Shown here: positions 17,123 to 28,054 of the stretch, piece by piece
How the letters are laid out: every line of letters begins with the position of its first letter
How positions within the stretch are numbered: the first letter of the stretch is position 1
Source of the DNA: Planctomycetota bacterium
GTDB taxonomy: Bacteria > Planctomycetota > Planctomycetia > Pirellulales > Pirellulaceae
DNA length: 64,000 nucleotides
Reading direction: 5' to 3'
Assembly: GCA_016872775.1 (NCBI GenBank)
Contig: VGZA01000017.1
Location: forward strand, 1 to 64,000
Notes under the pieces: generated by a model
The model's database searches: none
What the model saw: the letters and a program-made list of their open reading frames with translations, nothing else
Told to the model about the DNA's origin: nothing
Translations under genes and position numbers: made by a program

Positions 17123-19192
17123 ATGTGTGTTTCGCGACAGAGGAAATCGAAGTACGCGTCGGCAGTGCTGGCGGCGTTGGTCTGTGGTACGGCGTCGATG
17201 GCAATCGCTCAAACAAAATCGCCCGCGGCCAAGACCGTGGAAGCGGCTCGACCGTTCCCCTTCATCGACAAAAATGCCAACGCGCCGATCAAGCCCGGCG
17301 ATTGGGCCCAGTGGGGTGGCACTTCCTATCGCAACAATGTGCCGATCACCGACGCCGTGATTCCGATCGAGTTTGATCCGGGCAAGTTCGATCGCAAGAC
17401 GGGTGCCTGGCTCTCCGCGACGGCCAAGAATGTCAAATGGGTCGCTCAGCTTGGCAGCCAGACCTACGGCAACCCGGTGATCTCGGGCGGCAAGATTTTT
17501 GTCGGCACCAACAACACGTTCGGGTACCTGAAACGCTATCCGGCCGACGTTGACCTGGGTGTGCTGATTAGCCTGAACGAAGCCGACGGCAAATTTTTGT
17601 GGCAGGATTCGAGCGAGAAACTTCCCACCGGCAGGGTGAACGATTGGCCGCTGATGGGCATCTGCTGCGCGCCGCTGGTGGAAGGCAATCGGCTCTGGTA
17701 CGTCACCAGTCGAGGCGAAGTCAAATGCCTGGATACGGATGGCTTCCACGATAACGAAGACGACGGTCCCGTGAAGAACGTGCCGGCGAAACTGTTTGAA
17801 TTGATGCGCAATGAGGATGCAAAGCTCGATCAGGTGGCCGGGATTCTCGCCGGTCTGAAGACCGGGAAACTGCCTGAACAATTGGCGAAACGGTTTGCCG
17901 CGGCCGGTTGCGACATTGCCGCGGGCACGGCGATCAATACCGACGATGAAGGCAAAAAATGGTCGTTCACGGCGCCGATGAACGGGGTCGACCGTCAGTT
18001 CTTCATGACGCAGACGGGGCCTCGTTTTGCCGCGTTCCGCGTACTCGGAGTGGCCGACAAGGACGAAGCCGACGTGGTCTGGTCGTACAACATGATGACC
18101 GAGTCCGGCGTCTTCCAGCACAATATGTGCAGTTGCTCTGTGACCAGCTTGGGCGACATCCTGTTTGTCGTAACGTCGAACGGCGTGGACGATTCGCACA
18201 AGATCATTCCGGCACCGGACGCGCCCAGCTTCATGGCGATGGACAAGAACACCGGCAAGGTCTATTGGACCGATAAATCGCCTGGAATGAATATCCATCA
18301 CGGGCAATGGACTTCGCCGACGGTCGCCGTCCTGGGCGGCGTTCCGCAGGCGATCTTCGGCGGCGGCGATGGCTGGATCTACAGTTTCCGCGCCGACAAG
18401 GGAAAGGATGGTTCGCCTGTGCTGCTCTGGAAGGCCGACCTGAATCCGAAAGAGGCCAAATTGATCCTGGGTGGTACCGGGACTCGGAACGATGTCATCG
18501 GGACTCCGGTGGTCTACGATGGTCTGGTCTATGTCGCCGTCGGCCAGGATCCCGAGCATGGCGAGGGACCCGGCCATCTCTGGTGTATCGATCCAAACAA
18601 GCGCGGCGACGTCGGCCTGCAGCTGGCGGTCGACGTCAAAACGCGAAAAGTGATCCCCCATAAACGCGTCCAGGCGGTCGTTCCCCAGGAGGGCGACGTG
18701 GCGATCGATAATCCGAATTCGGCGATCGTCTGGCACTACGACAAAGCCGATCGCAATGAAAACGGAACGGTCGACTTCGACGAGGAAATGCACCGCAGCT
18801 GCGGTTCGGTCGCGATCAAGAACGACTTGCTGTTCATCGCCGACTTCAGCGGTATTTTTCATTGCCTCGACGCCAAGTCCGGCAAAGTCTATTGGACCTA
18901 CGATATGCTCTCGGCCATGTGGGGCTCACCGCTGATCGTTAACGATCACGTCTATATCGGCGACGAGGACGGCGATGTTTGTGTCTTCGCGCTTTCGGCC
19001 GATCCGGAAATGGCAATGCCGAAGCGTGAGGACGAAAACGGTGAAGTCAAGAACCTGCCGCTCACGACGATCAGCATGTTCAACTCCGTCTACAGTACGC
19101 CGGTGGTTGCCAATGGCGTGCTTTATATCGAGAACAAAGATCGCTTGTTCGCGATCCAGCATGGCGCCGAACCGACCGGCAGCGGAAAGTGA
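17123..19192 (+). CDS. secreted PQQ-like propeller with EF-hand loop
   Basis: 689 aa from the ATG at 17123, which has GGGAG 10 nt upstream (an in-frame ATG at 17105 lacks one). Signal peptide ends around TASMAIAQ. Propeller blades: GDWAQWGGTSYRNN, LNEADGKFLWQD, MDKNTGKVYWTDK, LDAKSGKVYWTYD. Near residue 550 a canonical calcium EF-hand loop, DRNENGTVDFDE (D1, N3, N5, G6, E12), is inserted between blades, followed by a CGSVAIKNDLLFIADF strand. An insertion of about 90 residues follows the early CLDTDGFHDNEDDG motif. Second of two adjacent PQQ genes and overlapped by the receiver-like gene. Confidence 0.87.
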   Translation: MCVSRQRKSKYASAVLAALVCGTASMAIAQTKSPAAKTVEAARPFPFIDKNANAPIKPGDWAQWGGTSYRNNVPITDAVIPIEFDPGKFDRKTGAWLSATAKNVKWVAQLGSQTYGNPVISGGKIFVGTNNTFGYLKRYPADVDLGVLISLNEADGKFLWQDSSEKLPTGRVNDWPLMGICCAPLVEGNRLWYVTSRGEVKCLDTDGFHDNEDDGPVKNVPAKLFELMRNEDAKLDQVAGILAGLKTGKLPEQLAKRFAAAGCDIAAGTAINTDDEGKKWSFTAPMNGVDRQFFMTQTGPRFAAFRVLGVADKDEADVVWSYNMMTESGVFQHNMCSCSVTSLGDILFVVTSNGVDDSHKIIPAPDAPSFMAMDKNTGKVYWTDKSPGMNIHHGQWTSPTVAVLGGVPQAIFGGGDGWIYSFRADKGKDGSPVLLWKADLNPKEAKLILGGTGTRNDVIGTPVVYDGLVYVAVGQDPEHGEGPGHLWCIDPNKRGDVGLQLAVDVKTRKVIPHKRVQAVVPQEGDVAIDNPNSAIVWHYDKADRNENGTVDFDEEMHRSCGSVAIKNDLLFIADFSGIFHCLDAKSGKVYWTYDMLSAMWGSPLIVNDHVYIGDEDGDVCVFALSADPEMAMPKREDENGEVKNLPLTTISMFNSVYSTPVVANGVLYIENKDRLFAIQHGAEPTGSGK

Positions 19193-19617
19193 GCGGGGTG
19201 GACCAACCCTCATCAAACGCTGATTCGACCATGCCGCGGGCCCGGTTGATCGATGCCGGCAATTGCGACCTCGACCACGGAAATCTCTGCCGCGTGCTGG
19301 CGGAGCATTTCCAGGTCGACGTGCGGCGGGCACACAGCCAGGACCAGGCGCTTGGGCTGCTGCGCGAGCAGGGCGCGGATCTGCTCGTAGTCAACCGCGT
19401 TTTCGACGCGGATGGCAGCGATGCCATGCAATTGATCCAGACCATCAAGTCGGATCCGAATCTGGCGGCGGTGCCGGTCATGTTGGTTACGAACTTCCCG
19501 GAACACCAGCAACGGGCGGTCGCCGCCGGAGCGGTTCCCGGGTACGGCAAACGCGAACTCGGCTCCCAGGAAATGCTCGCCCGTTTGCGGCCGTTCCTGA
19601 ATAAGCCGCCGCAATGA
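19189..19617 (+). CDS. degenerate receiver-domain protein
   Basis: 142 aa from a GTG that overlaps the preceding TGA (GTGA), or 128 aa from the ATG at 19231. The fold follows a CheY-like receiver: RLIDAGNCDLDH, a DLLVVNRVFDADG strand, PVMLVTNFPE (conserved T) and GYGKRELGSQEMLARLRPF (conserved K). The phospho-acceptor aspartate is replaced by Asn69 (VVN instead of LLD), and the usual acidic pair of strand 1 is reduced. It is therefore probably not phosphorylated in the standard way. No output domain. Coupling to the PQQ protein gene suggests a shared process. Confidence 0.7.
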   Translation: MSGVDQPSSNADSTMPRARLIDAGNCDLDHGNLCRVLAEHFQVDVRRAHSQDQALGLLREQGADLLVVNRVFDADGSDAMQLIQTIKSDPNLAAVPVMLVTNFPEHQQRAVAAGAVPGYGKRELGSQEMLARLRPFLNKPPQ

Positions 19618-19774
19618 ACAAGGCGACGGGTGGGGCGAGGGCGGCGACTTACCCCAATGGCGTTACGCACCGTAACCCAAGGTCGCGGGCCGGCAAGCGA
19701 AGAAATTCCAGCTTGCGGCTCGAGCGGACCGATGGGTAAGCTGGGGGAAGCAACTTCCAAAGCGAGGTCCTGTT

Positions 19775-21109
<1,335 letters not shown>

Positions 21110-21191
21110 AGAGTTGAAAAGGTGGCGGCTCCTGTATCCGGGGTTTAGATTCCGGATAAGCCATTTTCCTCAAGAACAGGAGCACACCACC

Positions 21192-22134
21192 ATGTCACGA
21201 AAGTACCAGAAGTCGAAGGTCATTCGAAACTCTTTTACCGAGCGGACGAAAATCCGAGGTCAGGCGAAAGCTCAAGCTCGCGAAGTTCAGCTTCCGTTGG
21301 ACGTGGAGAGCCTCGTTGAGATGTCACGCACGGCGCTATCCAGTTTTGCTGCGGAAGTGGGCCTCATTGTCGCGCAGCGGCTGTTGGAGGACGAAGCGAC
21401 ACAGTTCTGCGGCGAACGGCACGAAAGGCAGACGAAACGGGAAATGACGCGTTTGGGCATCAACGCGGCTATGTGACGCTCGCTGGTCAAAAGTGCCGTA
21501 TCCACAAAGCCACGTATCCGCCATGTGAAAAAGGGCGGTGAAGTCGAATTGGACGCTTCGCAGCTGCAGAACGCAAAGCGTTTGTCGCGGCCGGCTCCTA
21601 GATCAATTGGGGGGTGTGGCGCAAGCACTTCTCCGACTATGCGACGATCCTCGACTTCATTCACGCGTTGACGTATGTCGACGCCGCAGGCATGGCCGGT
21701 CGAACACTGAAAGAAGGATGGGGAGCATGCCGCGAATGGGCTCAGTGGGTTTGGGGCGGACAAGTCGAGGGTGTCATCGCCGCACTCAAACTCCGACAGC
21801 AAGAGTTAAACAAACCAACCAAAGAGACTCCCAAGACGGCCCCTTCGGCGATTGTCAACACGTCGCTGGGCTATTTACAGAACCAGCGGTTGCGGATGCG
21901 TTACCCCGCGTACCGAAAGCAAGGACTGCCGTTCACCAGCACGTACGTGAAATCCACGGTCAAGCAAATCAACCGGCGAATGAACGGTACCGAGAAATTC
22001 TGGTCACACGGCGTTGAAGGCATGTTGACCCTCGTTGCCGACCACCTCAGCGATACCCCGACGCTAGCCCGCTTCTGGCGAAACCGACCGCCGCGCCTGA
22101 CCGGCTCGCGTTGCCATAAATCTACCGTTGCCTA
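21192..22134 (+). pseudogene. decayed ISKra4-like transposase
   Basis: Remnant with several hits. The N-terminal part (MSRKYQKSKVIRNSF..., VQLPLDVESLVEMSRTALSSFAAEVGLIVAQRLLEDE) is open to 21476. One base is missing near 21457, shifting the frame so that QRGYVTLAGQKCRIHK is read in another frame; an extra base near 21517 restores it for PRIRHVKKGGEVELDASQLQ. A large internal piece of the family is then deleted. The frame resumes as AFVAAGS-stop-INWGVWRKHFSDYATILDFIHALTYV and continues to the C-terminal SHGVEGMLTLVADHLSDTPTLARFWRNRP. ISKra4-family transposases are about 450 aa; this copy is about 310 codons and cannot be active. Clear terminal inverted repeats were not found. Confidence 0.8.
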
Positions 22135-22275
22135 AATCGCAAAGTGCGTGGTGCGCCCGCCAACCGAACCGGGCGTCCCAGTGCCAAAATGCCACGCTGG
22201 CAGTTGGTTTTCGGCGATAAAATCCGATCGGCATGCCGATTTGTCAACCGTTGCCGGGCCTGTTACATTCCCTGC

Positions 22276-24039
22276 ATGCGAAAAGGAGTAGCCGTATCAC
22301 CCGGGGTCGCCGTCGGCACCGCGTACTGCATCGACGAAATCTTCGTGGACCACGACGCCAAACAATTGGCGGAGGACGAAGTCGCGTCTGAACTGGCTTT
22401 GTACGAGACGGCGCGCGACAAAGTGGCCGCGGAACTGCATAACCTGGAGCAGAAAGTCACGGCGCAGGTGGGTGAGGCAGCCGGACGCATCTTCGCCGTC
22501 CACGCATCGATTCTGGCCGATCCCGCGTTCACCAAACGCATCCGCAACTGGATCGGTGACGAAAAAGTGACCGCCGCCGCTGCCCTGCAACGCCTGCTCA
22601 ACGATTACGCATCGCTCTTCGCGCGCACCAAGGACGAATACCTTCGGGAACGATTCACCGATATCCGGGATGTGGTGATGCGGTTGAGTGCGCATGTTTC
22701 GGAGGTTCTCAAGCCCCAATCCCATGTCCTGCCCGGTCCGCTGATTGTCGTCACCGACGAGCTGTTGCCATCCCAGGCCGTGACACTTGGAAATGTCGAC
22801 GTACGCGGCATCGTCACCCAGGCGGGCAGCCAGACCAGCCACGCCGCGATCATCGCCCGCAGCCGAGGCATTCCAGCGGTGTGTGGCCTGCGCGGAGCCC
22901 TGAAACATGTAACCACCGGAGACACGCTGGTCGTGGACGGTCGCGAGGGAGTGGTGCTGATTAATCCGCCCCCCGAGACGCTCAGCGCCTATAGAAAACT
23001 GGAACGCGAGTTCTTCCATCTCAAAGACCAGCTCGCCGCCAACCGCGACCATGCCGCCGCCACGTCGGACGGTGTGGCCCTCGAACTGCTGGCGAATATC
23101 AACAACGCCGCCGACGCGCGCGCCGCGACGGCGATGGGCGCGACGGGGATCGGGCTGTTTCGCACCGAGTATTTATACCTGACCCACCCGACCGTTCCCG
23201 ATGAGGACGAACAATTTCAGGCCTACAGCGAAATCATCGCCAGCAGTCCGGGACATCGGGTCACCATCCGCACACTCGACATCGGCGGCGACAAGACCGT
23301 TCCGTACCTCGGCCATACTCACCAGGAAGCGAATCCGTTTCTGGGCTGGCGGAGTATTCGCCTTTCGTTCGAACACCCCGACTTTTTTAACGTGCAGTTG
23401 CGGGCCATCCTGCGTGCCGCCGGCGCCGCGGGGGAAAAGTCAGGGAACGTGCGGCTGCTGTTTCCGATGATCACCACGGTCGAGGAAATCCACAAAGTGC
23501 GCCGCATCGTCCGCCGCGCCGAACAGCAGTTGCAGCGGGAGGGAAAACCGTACGCGAGCGTACCGCTGGGGATGATGCTGGAAGTTCCCGCGGCGGCAGT
23601 CAGCATTCGCGCGATGCTAAGGGTCGTCGATTTCGTTTCGGTCGGTTCGAACGATCTGGTGCAGTACCTGATGGCGGCGGACCGCGACAATCCGAAGGTC
23701 AACCACCTTTGCCAGCCGCTTTCGCCCCCGGTATTGCGAGTCCTCTATTCCGTGATCAAAGCCTGCAACAAGGCCGGCAAGCCACTCACGCTCTGCGGTG
23801 AAATGGCCGGACAGCCGCGCGCATTCGTCCTGCTGCTGGGGATGGGGCTGCGGAGCTTCAGCATGAGTCCGGCGTTTATCCCGTCCGTCAAAGAACTCGC
23901 TACCCACCTCACCGCCAAAGACGCCCAGACGATCCTCAAAAGGGCGCTGCGATTTTCCACGACCGCAGGCGTCAAACGGTTCATGTCGGAACAGTTGCAG
24001 CAACTGGCGCCGAACCTGGCGCTGTTGGAAACCACATGA
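22276..24039 (+). CDS. ptsI: PTS enzyme I (phosphoenolpyruvate-protein phosphotransferase)
   Basis: 587 aa from the ATG at 22276 (MRKGVAVSPGVAVGTAY, the usual EI start). Transfers phosphate from PEP to HPr. The phosphorylated His189 sits in QTSHAAIIARSRGIPAV, PEP binding in GIGLFRTEYLYL, a late segment VSVGSNDLVQYLMAADRDN, and the active-site Cys in TLCGEMAG (about residue 507). Length matches EI; no GAF domain, so not PtsP(Ntr). No HPr gene or sugar EII is nearby. In Planctomycetes the PTS is often reduced and regulatory. The gene follows the ISKra4 remnant and converges on trxA. Confidence 0.92.
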   Translation: MRKGVAVSPGVAVGTAYCIDEIFVDHDAKQLAEDEVASELALYETARDKVAAELHNLEQKVTAQVGEAAGRIFAVHASILADPAFTKRIRNWIGDEKVTAAAALQRLLNDYASLFARTKDEYLRERFTDIRDVVMRLSAHVSEVLKPQSHVLPGPLIVVTDELLPSQAVTLGNVDVRGIVTQAGSQTSHAAIIARSRGIPAVCGLRGALKHVTTGDTLVVDGREGVVLINPPPETLSAYRKLEREFFHLKDQLAANRDHAAATSDGVALELLANINNAADARAATAMGATGIGLFRTEYLYLTHPTVPDEDEQFQAYSEIIASSPGHRVTIRTLDIGGDKTVPYLGHTHQEANPFLGWRSIRLSFEHPDFFNVQLRAILRAAGAAGEKSGNVRLLFPMITTVEEIHKVRRIVRRAEQQLQREGKPYASVPLGMMLEVPAAAVSIRAMLRVVDFVSVGSNDLVQYLMAADRDNPKVNHLCQPLSPPVLRVLYSVIKACNKAGKPLTLCGEMAGQPRAFVLLLGMGLRSFSMSPAFIPSVKELATHLTAKDAQTILKRALRFSTTAGVKRFMSEQLQQLAPNLALLETT

Positions 24040-24078
24040 ACCGCGGCCGGATCGGACTCGCGACCGGTTGCCGGCGAT

Positions 24079-24405
24079 CTAGCGATAGCCGTCCAGCATG
24101 CTCTGCATCACCGACTTCGGTTTCGCGCCCAGGATTCGCTCGACCGGTTGCCCGTTTTTGAACAGAATCAGCGTCGGAATGCTCTGAACGTCATACTGCT
24201 GCGCCGTCTGAGGACTCTCGTCGACATCCAGCTTGCCGATCGTGACCGTGCCTGCGTACTCCTTGGCGAGTTCCTCAATCATCGGGGCAATCTGCCGGCA
24301 CGGTCCACACCATGGCGCCCAGAAGTCGACCAGAACCGGGGTGCTCGCCTTGAGCACGTCGGCTTGAAAATTGTCGTCGGTAAAGACTTTCGCGTTCGCA
24401 CCCAT
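24079..24405 (-). CDS. trxA: thioredoxin
   Basis: 108 aa. Active site WCGPC at 32-36 within [24 protein letters not shown], the buried KLDVDE segment, and the cis-proline region [20 protein letters not shown]. These are all classical thioredoxin features at the standard length. General cytoplasmic disulfide reductase. Shine-Dalgarno AAGGA about 8 nt before the ATG. Convergent with ptsI. Confidence 0.95.
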   Translation of the reverse strand: MGANAKVFTDDNFQADVLKASTPVLVDFWAPWCGPCRQIAPMIEELAKEYAGTVTIGKLDVDESPQTAQQYDVQSIPTLILFKNGQPVERILGAKPKSVMQSMLDGYR

Positions 24406-24512
24406 GGCTTCGTCCTTCGCTGCACGCTATCAATGTCGGTGGTTGATTGGATTCCCGAATCGCCTGGGAATTGTATCGACGAGCAAGTTTGTCTGTCAAT
24501 GAAGGGCCTTAA

Positions 24513-25499
24513 ATGCGCTGCTACTACGTCAATCGGCGGGCCGACGGGGCGATCACTCAGCAGGTGGTCGATCGGCCCGAAAACGAGTTGCCGGAAGGAA
24601 ATACTCGGGTTCGCGTGCAGTGGTCATCGTTGAACTACAAAGATGCGTTGGCAGCCACGGGACACTCCGGTGTTGCCCGATCCCTGCCCCACGTGCCTGG
24701 TATCGACGCGGCGGGAGTCGTGGAAGCGTCCACGTCGCCGGACCTCCCGCCCGGCACACCCGTGATCGTGACCAGTTATGGTCTGGGATCCGAGCGGTGG
24801 GGTGGGTGGAGCGAGCAGATCTGTGTGCCGTCGGAGTGGGTGATTCCGCTGCCCGGCAACTTGACGGCGCGCGAAGCGATGATCTTGGGGACCGCCGGCA
24901 TCACGGCCGGCATCGGCCTGGAAAAGCTCCAACTGCACGGAATCGTTCCTGGTTGCGGACCGGTTCTGGTAACGGGGGCCACCGGGGGCGTGGGGATTCT
25001 CGCGTTACGCATGCTCGCACAACAGAATTACGAGGTCGTCGCCGTCTCGGGCAAGCGGGCCCAATGGGACCGGTTGCGGCGTTTCGGCGCCCACCAGGTC
25101 CTGGATCGCGCCGAATTGGTCCACGCCAACAATCGACCACTGCTCCCCGCGCGATGGGCAGGCGCCATCGATACCGTCGGAGGAACAACCCTGGGGACCA
25201 TCCTGCGGGAGCTTCGACCGGGAGGCTGCGTCGCCGCCTGTGGTCTGGTGGGCGGAACCGAACTGACAACCACCGTCTACCCGTTCCTATTGCGCGGCAT
25301 CACGCTGGCAGGCATCGATTCCGGCGCCTATCCGCGCGAGCGGCGACTCGCCCTGTGGCAGCGATTGGCCAACACATGGAAGCCCGACTGCCTCGAGGAT
25401 GTCGCGATCGAAACCGACCTCGATCACCTGCACGGACAGGTGCAAGCGATCCTGGCGGGGGAAATCGCGGGGCGGGTCGTCGTACGACTGACCGCCTGA
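24513..25499 (+). CDS. AcuI/YhdH-type quinone oxidoreductase (acrylyl-CoA reductase-like)
   Basis: 328 aa, MDR superfamily. N-terminal GroES-like domain with VQWSSLNYKDALAATG and the HVPGIDAAGVVE motif, then a Rossmann domain with VTGATGGVGILALRMLAQ and a GKR segment expected to favour NADPH. YhdH/AcuI members reduce acryloyl-CoA to propionyl-CoA; they lack zinc ligands, as here. Further family motifs are SYGLGSERWGGWSEQ and FLLRGITLAGIDS. Shine-Dalgarno AAGGG upstream of the ATG. Downstream there is a GC-rich hairpin at 25535-25555. Confidence 0.85.
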   Translation: MRCYYVNRRADGAITQQVVDRPENELPEGNTRVRVQWSSLNYKDALAATGHSGVARSLPHVPGIDAAGVVEASTSPDLPPGTPVIVTSYGLGSERWGGWSEQICVPSEWVIPLPGNLTAREAMILGTAGITAGIGLEKLQLHGIVPGCGPVLVTGATGGVGILALRMLAQQNYEVVAVSGKRAQWDRLRRFGAHQVLDRAELVHANNRPLLPARWAGAIDTVGGTTLGTILRELRPGGCVAACGLVGGTELTTTVYPFLLRGITLAGIDSGAYPRERRLALWQRLANTWKPDCLEDVAIETDLDHLHGQVQAILAGEIAGRVVVRLTA

Positions 25500-25534
25500 G
25501 CCCTCTCGCAAAGACGCAAAGAAAGCACAACGTG

Positions 25535-25555
25535 GCGGGGGCTGGAAGCCCCCGC
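25535..25555. terminator. GC-rich hairpin downstream of the reductase gene
   Basis: Perfect 9-bp stem GCGGGGGCT/AGCCCCCGC with a GGA loop, 36 nt after the reductase stop codon. No T-run follows, so it may be a Rho-assisted terminator or an mRNA-stabilising stem. The surrounding 25500-25785 interval shows no convincing gene. Confidence 0.4.
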
Positions 25556-25785
25556 TGAATTGCGACCCGGAAATACGACGCATCGCCTTCCGCCGCCGCC
25601 GAGCTCTCCCGCGCCGCCGTCCAGTGGCTGCTGGAGAACGGATGAGCGTTTCGTACTTTAACGCTATGGCCAGACTTTGTATGTCCCGGCGAATACCGAT
25701 TGGCGATCCGTTCGCGATACCACTCGCTGTGGCAGAACATCGCGCGGCAATTGGCGGCATCGAGCAGAGCATGCAAGTCGACCGC

Positions 25786-26394
25786 TCACCAGGCCGCGAT
25801 CTCGTCGAGAATGACGCGCATCGCGTGCGCCGCCTGTTCGACAGGTAACGAAGCGATGTCGTCCCGCGCGTTGGTCACCTGGCAGGAGGCGAGCGGCAGA
25901 TGCACGAATCCCGCGCGTGTTTCCACCCCATTGCGGTGGCTCCAGTGGTGCGTGAGATACATCGTCGCATTGCACAGAAACGTTCCGGCATGGTACGACA
26001 CCTGCGCCGGGATGCCCGCGCTTCGAATGCGGGCGGCCCAATCGGCGAGAGGCAATTCAGTGCGGTAGGCCACCGGACCGTCAGGAACCAACGGCCGGTA
26101 CTCGTCGGGGCGCAATCGCGACGATCCGCCAATATTCAGTGCGATAGACTCCAAGTGAATCCGACCCAGTCCCGGCGACTGCCCAAGGTGCAGCACGACG
26201 TCGTAGTGCCGGGCCAGGTCGCTTTCAAGCCGTTCGCGCACGCGCGCGAAGTCGACGGGATAAAGGCGCGTCGTGATTCTGGGTGCGGCCGGCATAGAGC
26301 GCGTGAGTTCCTGTACGGTCAGCCAGCTGGCATTCTGTTCCCAGCGATCGTACGGTTCAAACGCGGTGATCAGCACTTTCGTGGACGCCGACAT
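25786..26394 (-). CDS. pcp: pyroglutamyl-peptidase I-like cysteine peptidase
   Basis: 202 aa from the ATG at 26394 (MSASTKVLITAFEPYDRWEQN). Family C15: catalytic Cys141 in AGTFLCNATMY, His165 in FVHLPLAS, and Glu82 in IHLESIALNIG. Removes N-terminal pyroglutamate from peptides in the cytoplasm. The frame stays open well upstream, to 26883, but that extension overlaps the divergent flavoprotein gene and has no family similarity, so the start at 26394 was chosen. Length fits C15 (about 200-215 aa). Confidence 0.88.
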   Translation of the reverse strand: MSASTKVLITAFEPYDRWEQNASWLTVQELTRSMPAAPRITTRLYPVDFARVRERLESDLARHYDVVLHLGQSPGLGRIHLESIALNIGGSSRLRPDEYRPLVPDGPVAYRTELPLADWAARIRSAGIPAQVSYHAGTFLCNATMYLTHHWSHRNGVETRAGFVHLPLASCQVTNARDDIASLPVEQAAHAMRVILDEIAAW

Positions 26395-26521
26395 GCAGCC
26401 AACTATAGCCCGGCGATTTCTCGGAGGCCAGTCAGAGCGACGGGCCGCCCCGTGCGTTCCGTGCGTCCCGACCTGGCGTTGCCCGATTGAAACGGCTGGA
26501 CGGATTGCTTCCAATCTTCCC

Positions 26522-28054
26522 ATGAACGGAAGCTGGCAATTCTCAGGACCGACACCGCCGCTCGACGAGGCGGACCAGCGATGGACCGAGCAGGTTCGTC
26601 CGGAAGGCTGGCGGAATCCGCGTCCCGTTGGGCGATACAACCTGGTGGTGATCGGCGGCGGCACCGCCGGTTTGGTTACGGCCGCGGGAGCCGCTGGGCT
26701 GCAGGCCAAGGTGGCGTTGATCGAACGGGATCGATTAGGGGGAGACTGCCTGAATGCGGGCTGCGTACCTTCCAAAGCGTTGCTAGCATCGGCGGCCGCG
26801 GCAGCCGCGGTCAGGGGAGCGGCCGGTTTTGGCGTCTCGGTGACATCGTCCAGCGTCGATTTCCCGTCGGTCATGCGACGCATGCGTGCGCTTCGCGCTG
26901 ACTTGAGCCCTCACGATTCGGCGGCCCGTTTCCGGCAACTGGGAGTCGATGTTTTTTTCGGTGAGGCGACATTCACCGGTCCCGATCGAATTCAGGTCGG
27001 GGATCAGGAACTTCAGTTTGTGCGTGCCTGTGTGGCGACCGGCGCACGGGCGATCGTGCCGCCGATCGCGGGACTGACGCGCGCCAACTGCCTGACGAAC
27101 GAAACGGTCTTCTCCTTGACAGAATTACCGCGCCGCCTGGCAGTAATCGGAGGCGGCCCGATCGGTTGCGAATTGGCGCAAGCATTCGCTCGCTTCGGCG
27201 CCCAGGTTGTGATAATCGAATCGGCCCCAAGAATCCTCGGCCGCGAATCAAGCGAAGCGTCGCGCTTGGTGGAAATGGCCCTGCGAGCGGATGGTATCGA
27301 TGTCGTCTGCAACGCGCGACTCGACCGCGTGGAGCGATCGCCCGGCTCGCAAATACTGCAGCTCGACGTCGCGGGCGTGCTACATCCGATCGAGACGGAT
27401 GCGATTCTGGCCGGGGTCGGCCGGGCTCCCAACGTCGAACAGCTTGGGCTGGACCGCGCCGGCGTGAAGTGGGACCCGAGTCGAGGCGTGGCGGTGGACG
27501 ATCGATTGCGCACCACGAATCCCCGGATTTACGCCGCCGGGGATGTCTGTTCGCAGTACCGTTACACGCACGCCGCCGACGCGATGGCGCGCATTGTCAT
27601 CCAGAATGCGTTGTTTCAAGGCGGGGCCAGGCTTTCCGCGCTGACCATTCCGCGCTGTACCTATACCGATCCCGAAGTGGCCCATGTCGGCTGGAGCGCC
27701 GCGGACGGCAACCCGCCCCGGCGCGGCATACAGACCATTCTTGTGGAACTGGATCGGACCGACCGCGCGCGGCTGGAGAGCCAGACCGCCGGTTTCCTGC
27801 AGTTGCACCTGCACGCCCACACCGACCGTATCGCCGGCGCCACACTGGTCGCGCGGCATGCCGGGGATCTGATCGCTCCCTGGATCAGCGCGATGACGCT
27901 TGGCTGGGGCCTGAAAAAGCTGGGCAAGACGATCCTGCCCTATCCGACGCAAAGCGAACTCTTGCGCCGCGCCGCCGACGCCTTCCAGCGGGAACGGCTC
28001 ACGCCAGGAGTCAAGAAACTATTTGCGCTCTGGCATCGCTGGCGGCGCCGTTGA
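26522..28054 (+). CDS. MerA/Lpd-family FAD-dependent disulfide oxidoreductase
   Basis: 510 aa from the ATG at 26522; earlier in-frame ATGs overlap the divergent pcp gene. FAD-binding GGGTAGLVTAAGAA, redox-active CLNAGC (Cys76/Cys81) in GGDCLNAGCVPSKAL, NAD-binding VIGGGPIGCELAQAFARFG, second FAD motif IYAAGDVCSQYRYTHAADAMARIVIQNALF, and the dimerisation domain with CTYTDPEVAHVG. The C-terminal pair of cysteines and the NmerA domain of true mercuric reductases are absent, as is the usual HxxxxE of Lpd near the end. It belongs to the widespread MerA-like group of uncertain substrate. Confidence 0.85.
   Translation: MNGSWQFSGPTPPLDEADQRWTEQVRPEGWRNPRPVGRYNLVVIGGGTAGLVTAAGAAGLQAKVALIERDRLGGDCLNAGCVPSKALLASAAAAAAVRGAAGFGVSVTSSSVDFPSVMRRMRALRADLSPHDSAARFRQLGVDVFFGEATFTGPDRIQVGDQELQFVRACVATGARAIVPPIAGLTRANCLTNETVFSLTELPRRLAVIGGGPIGCELAQAFARFGAQVVIIESAPRILGRESSEASRLVEMALRADGIDVVCNARLDRVERSPGSQILQLDVAGVLHPIETDAILAGVGRAPNVEQLGLDRAGVKWDPSRGVAVDDRLRTTNPRIYAAGDVCSQYRYTHAADAMARIVIQNALFQGGARLSALTIPRCTYTDPEVAHVGWSAADGNPPRRGIQTILVELDRTDRARLESQTAGFLQLHLHAHTDRIAGATLVARHAGDLIAPWISAMTLGWGLKKLGKTILPYPTQSELLRRAADAFQRERLTPGVKKLFALWHRWRRR

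Noticed and set aside
15995-18862. Very long open frame on the minus strand opposite the two PQQ genes
   Set aside because: It runs antisense to two well-supported secreted propeller proteins, has no recognisable domain, and is a by-product of GC-rich codon use.
26394-26883. N-terminal extension of the pyroglutamyl peptidase gene
   Set aside because: The extension overlaps the divergent flavoprotein gene and is not similar to the C15 family; the internal ATG at 26394 fits the family start.
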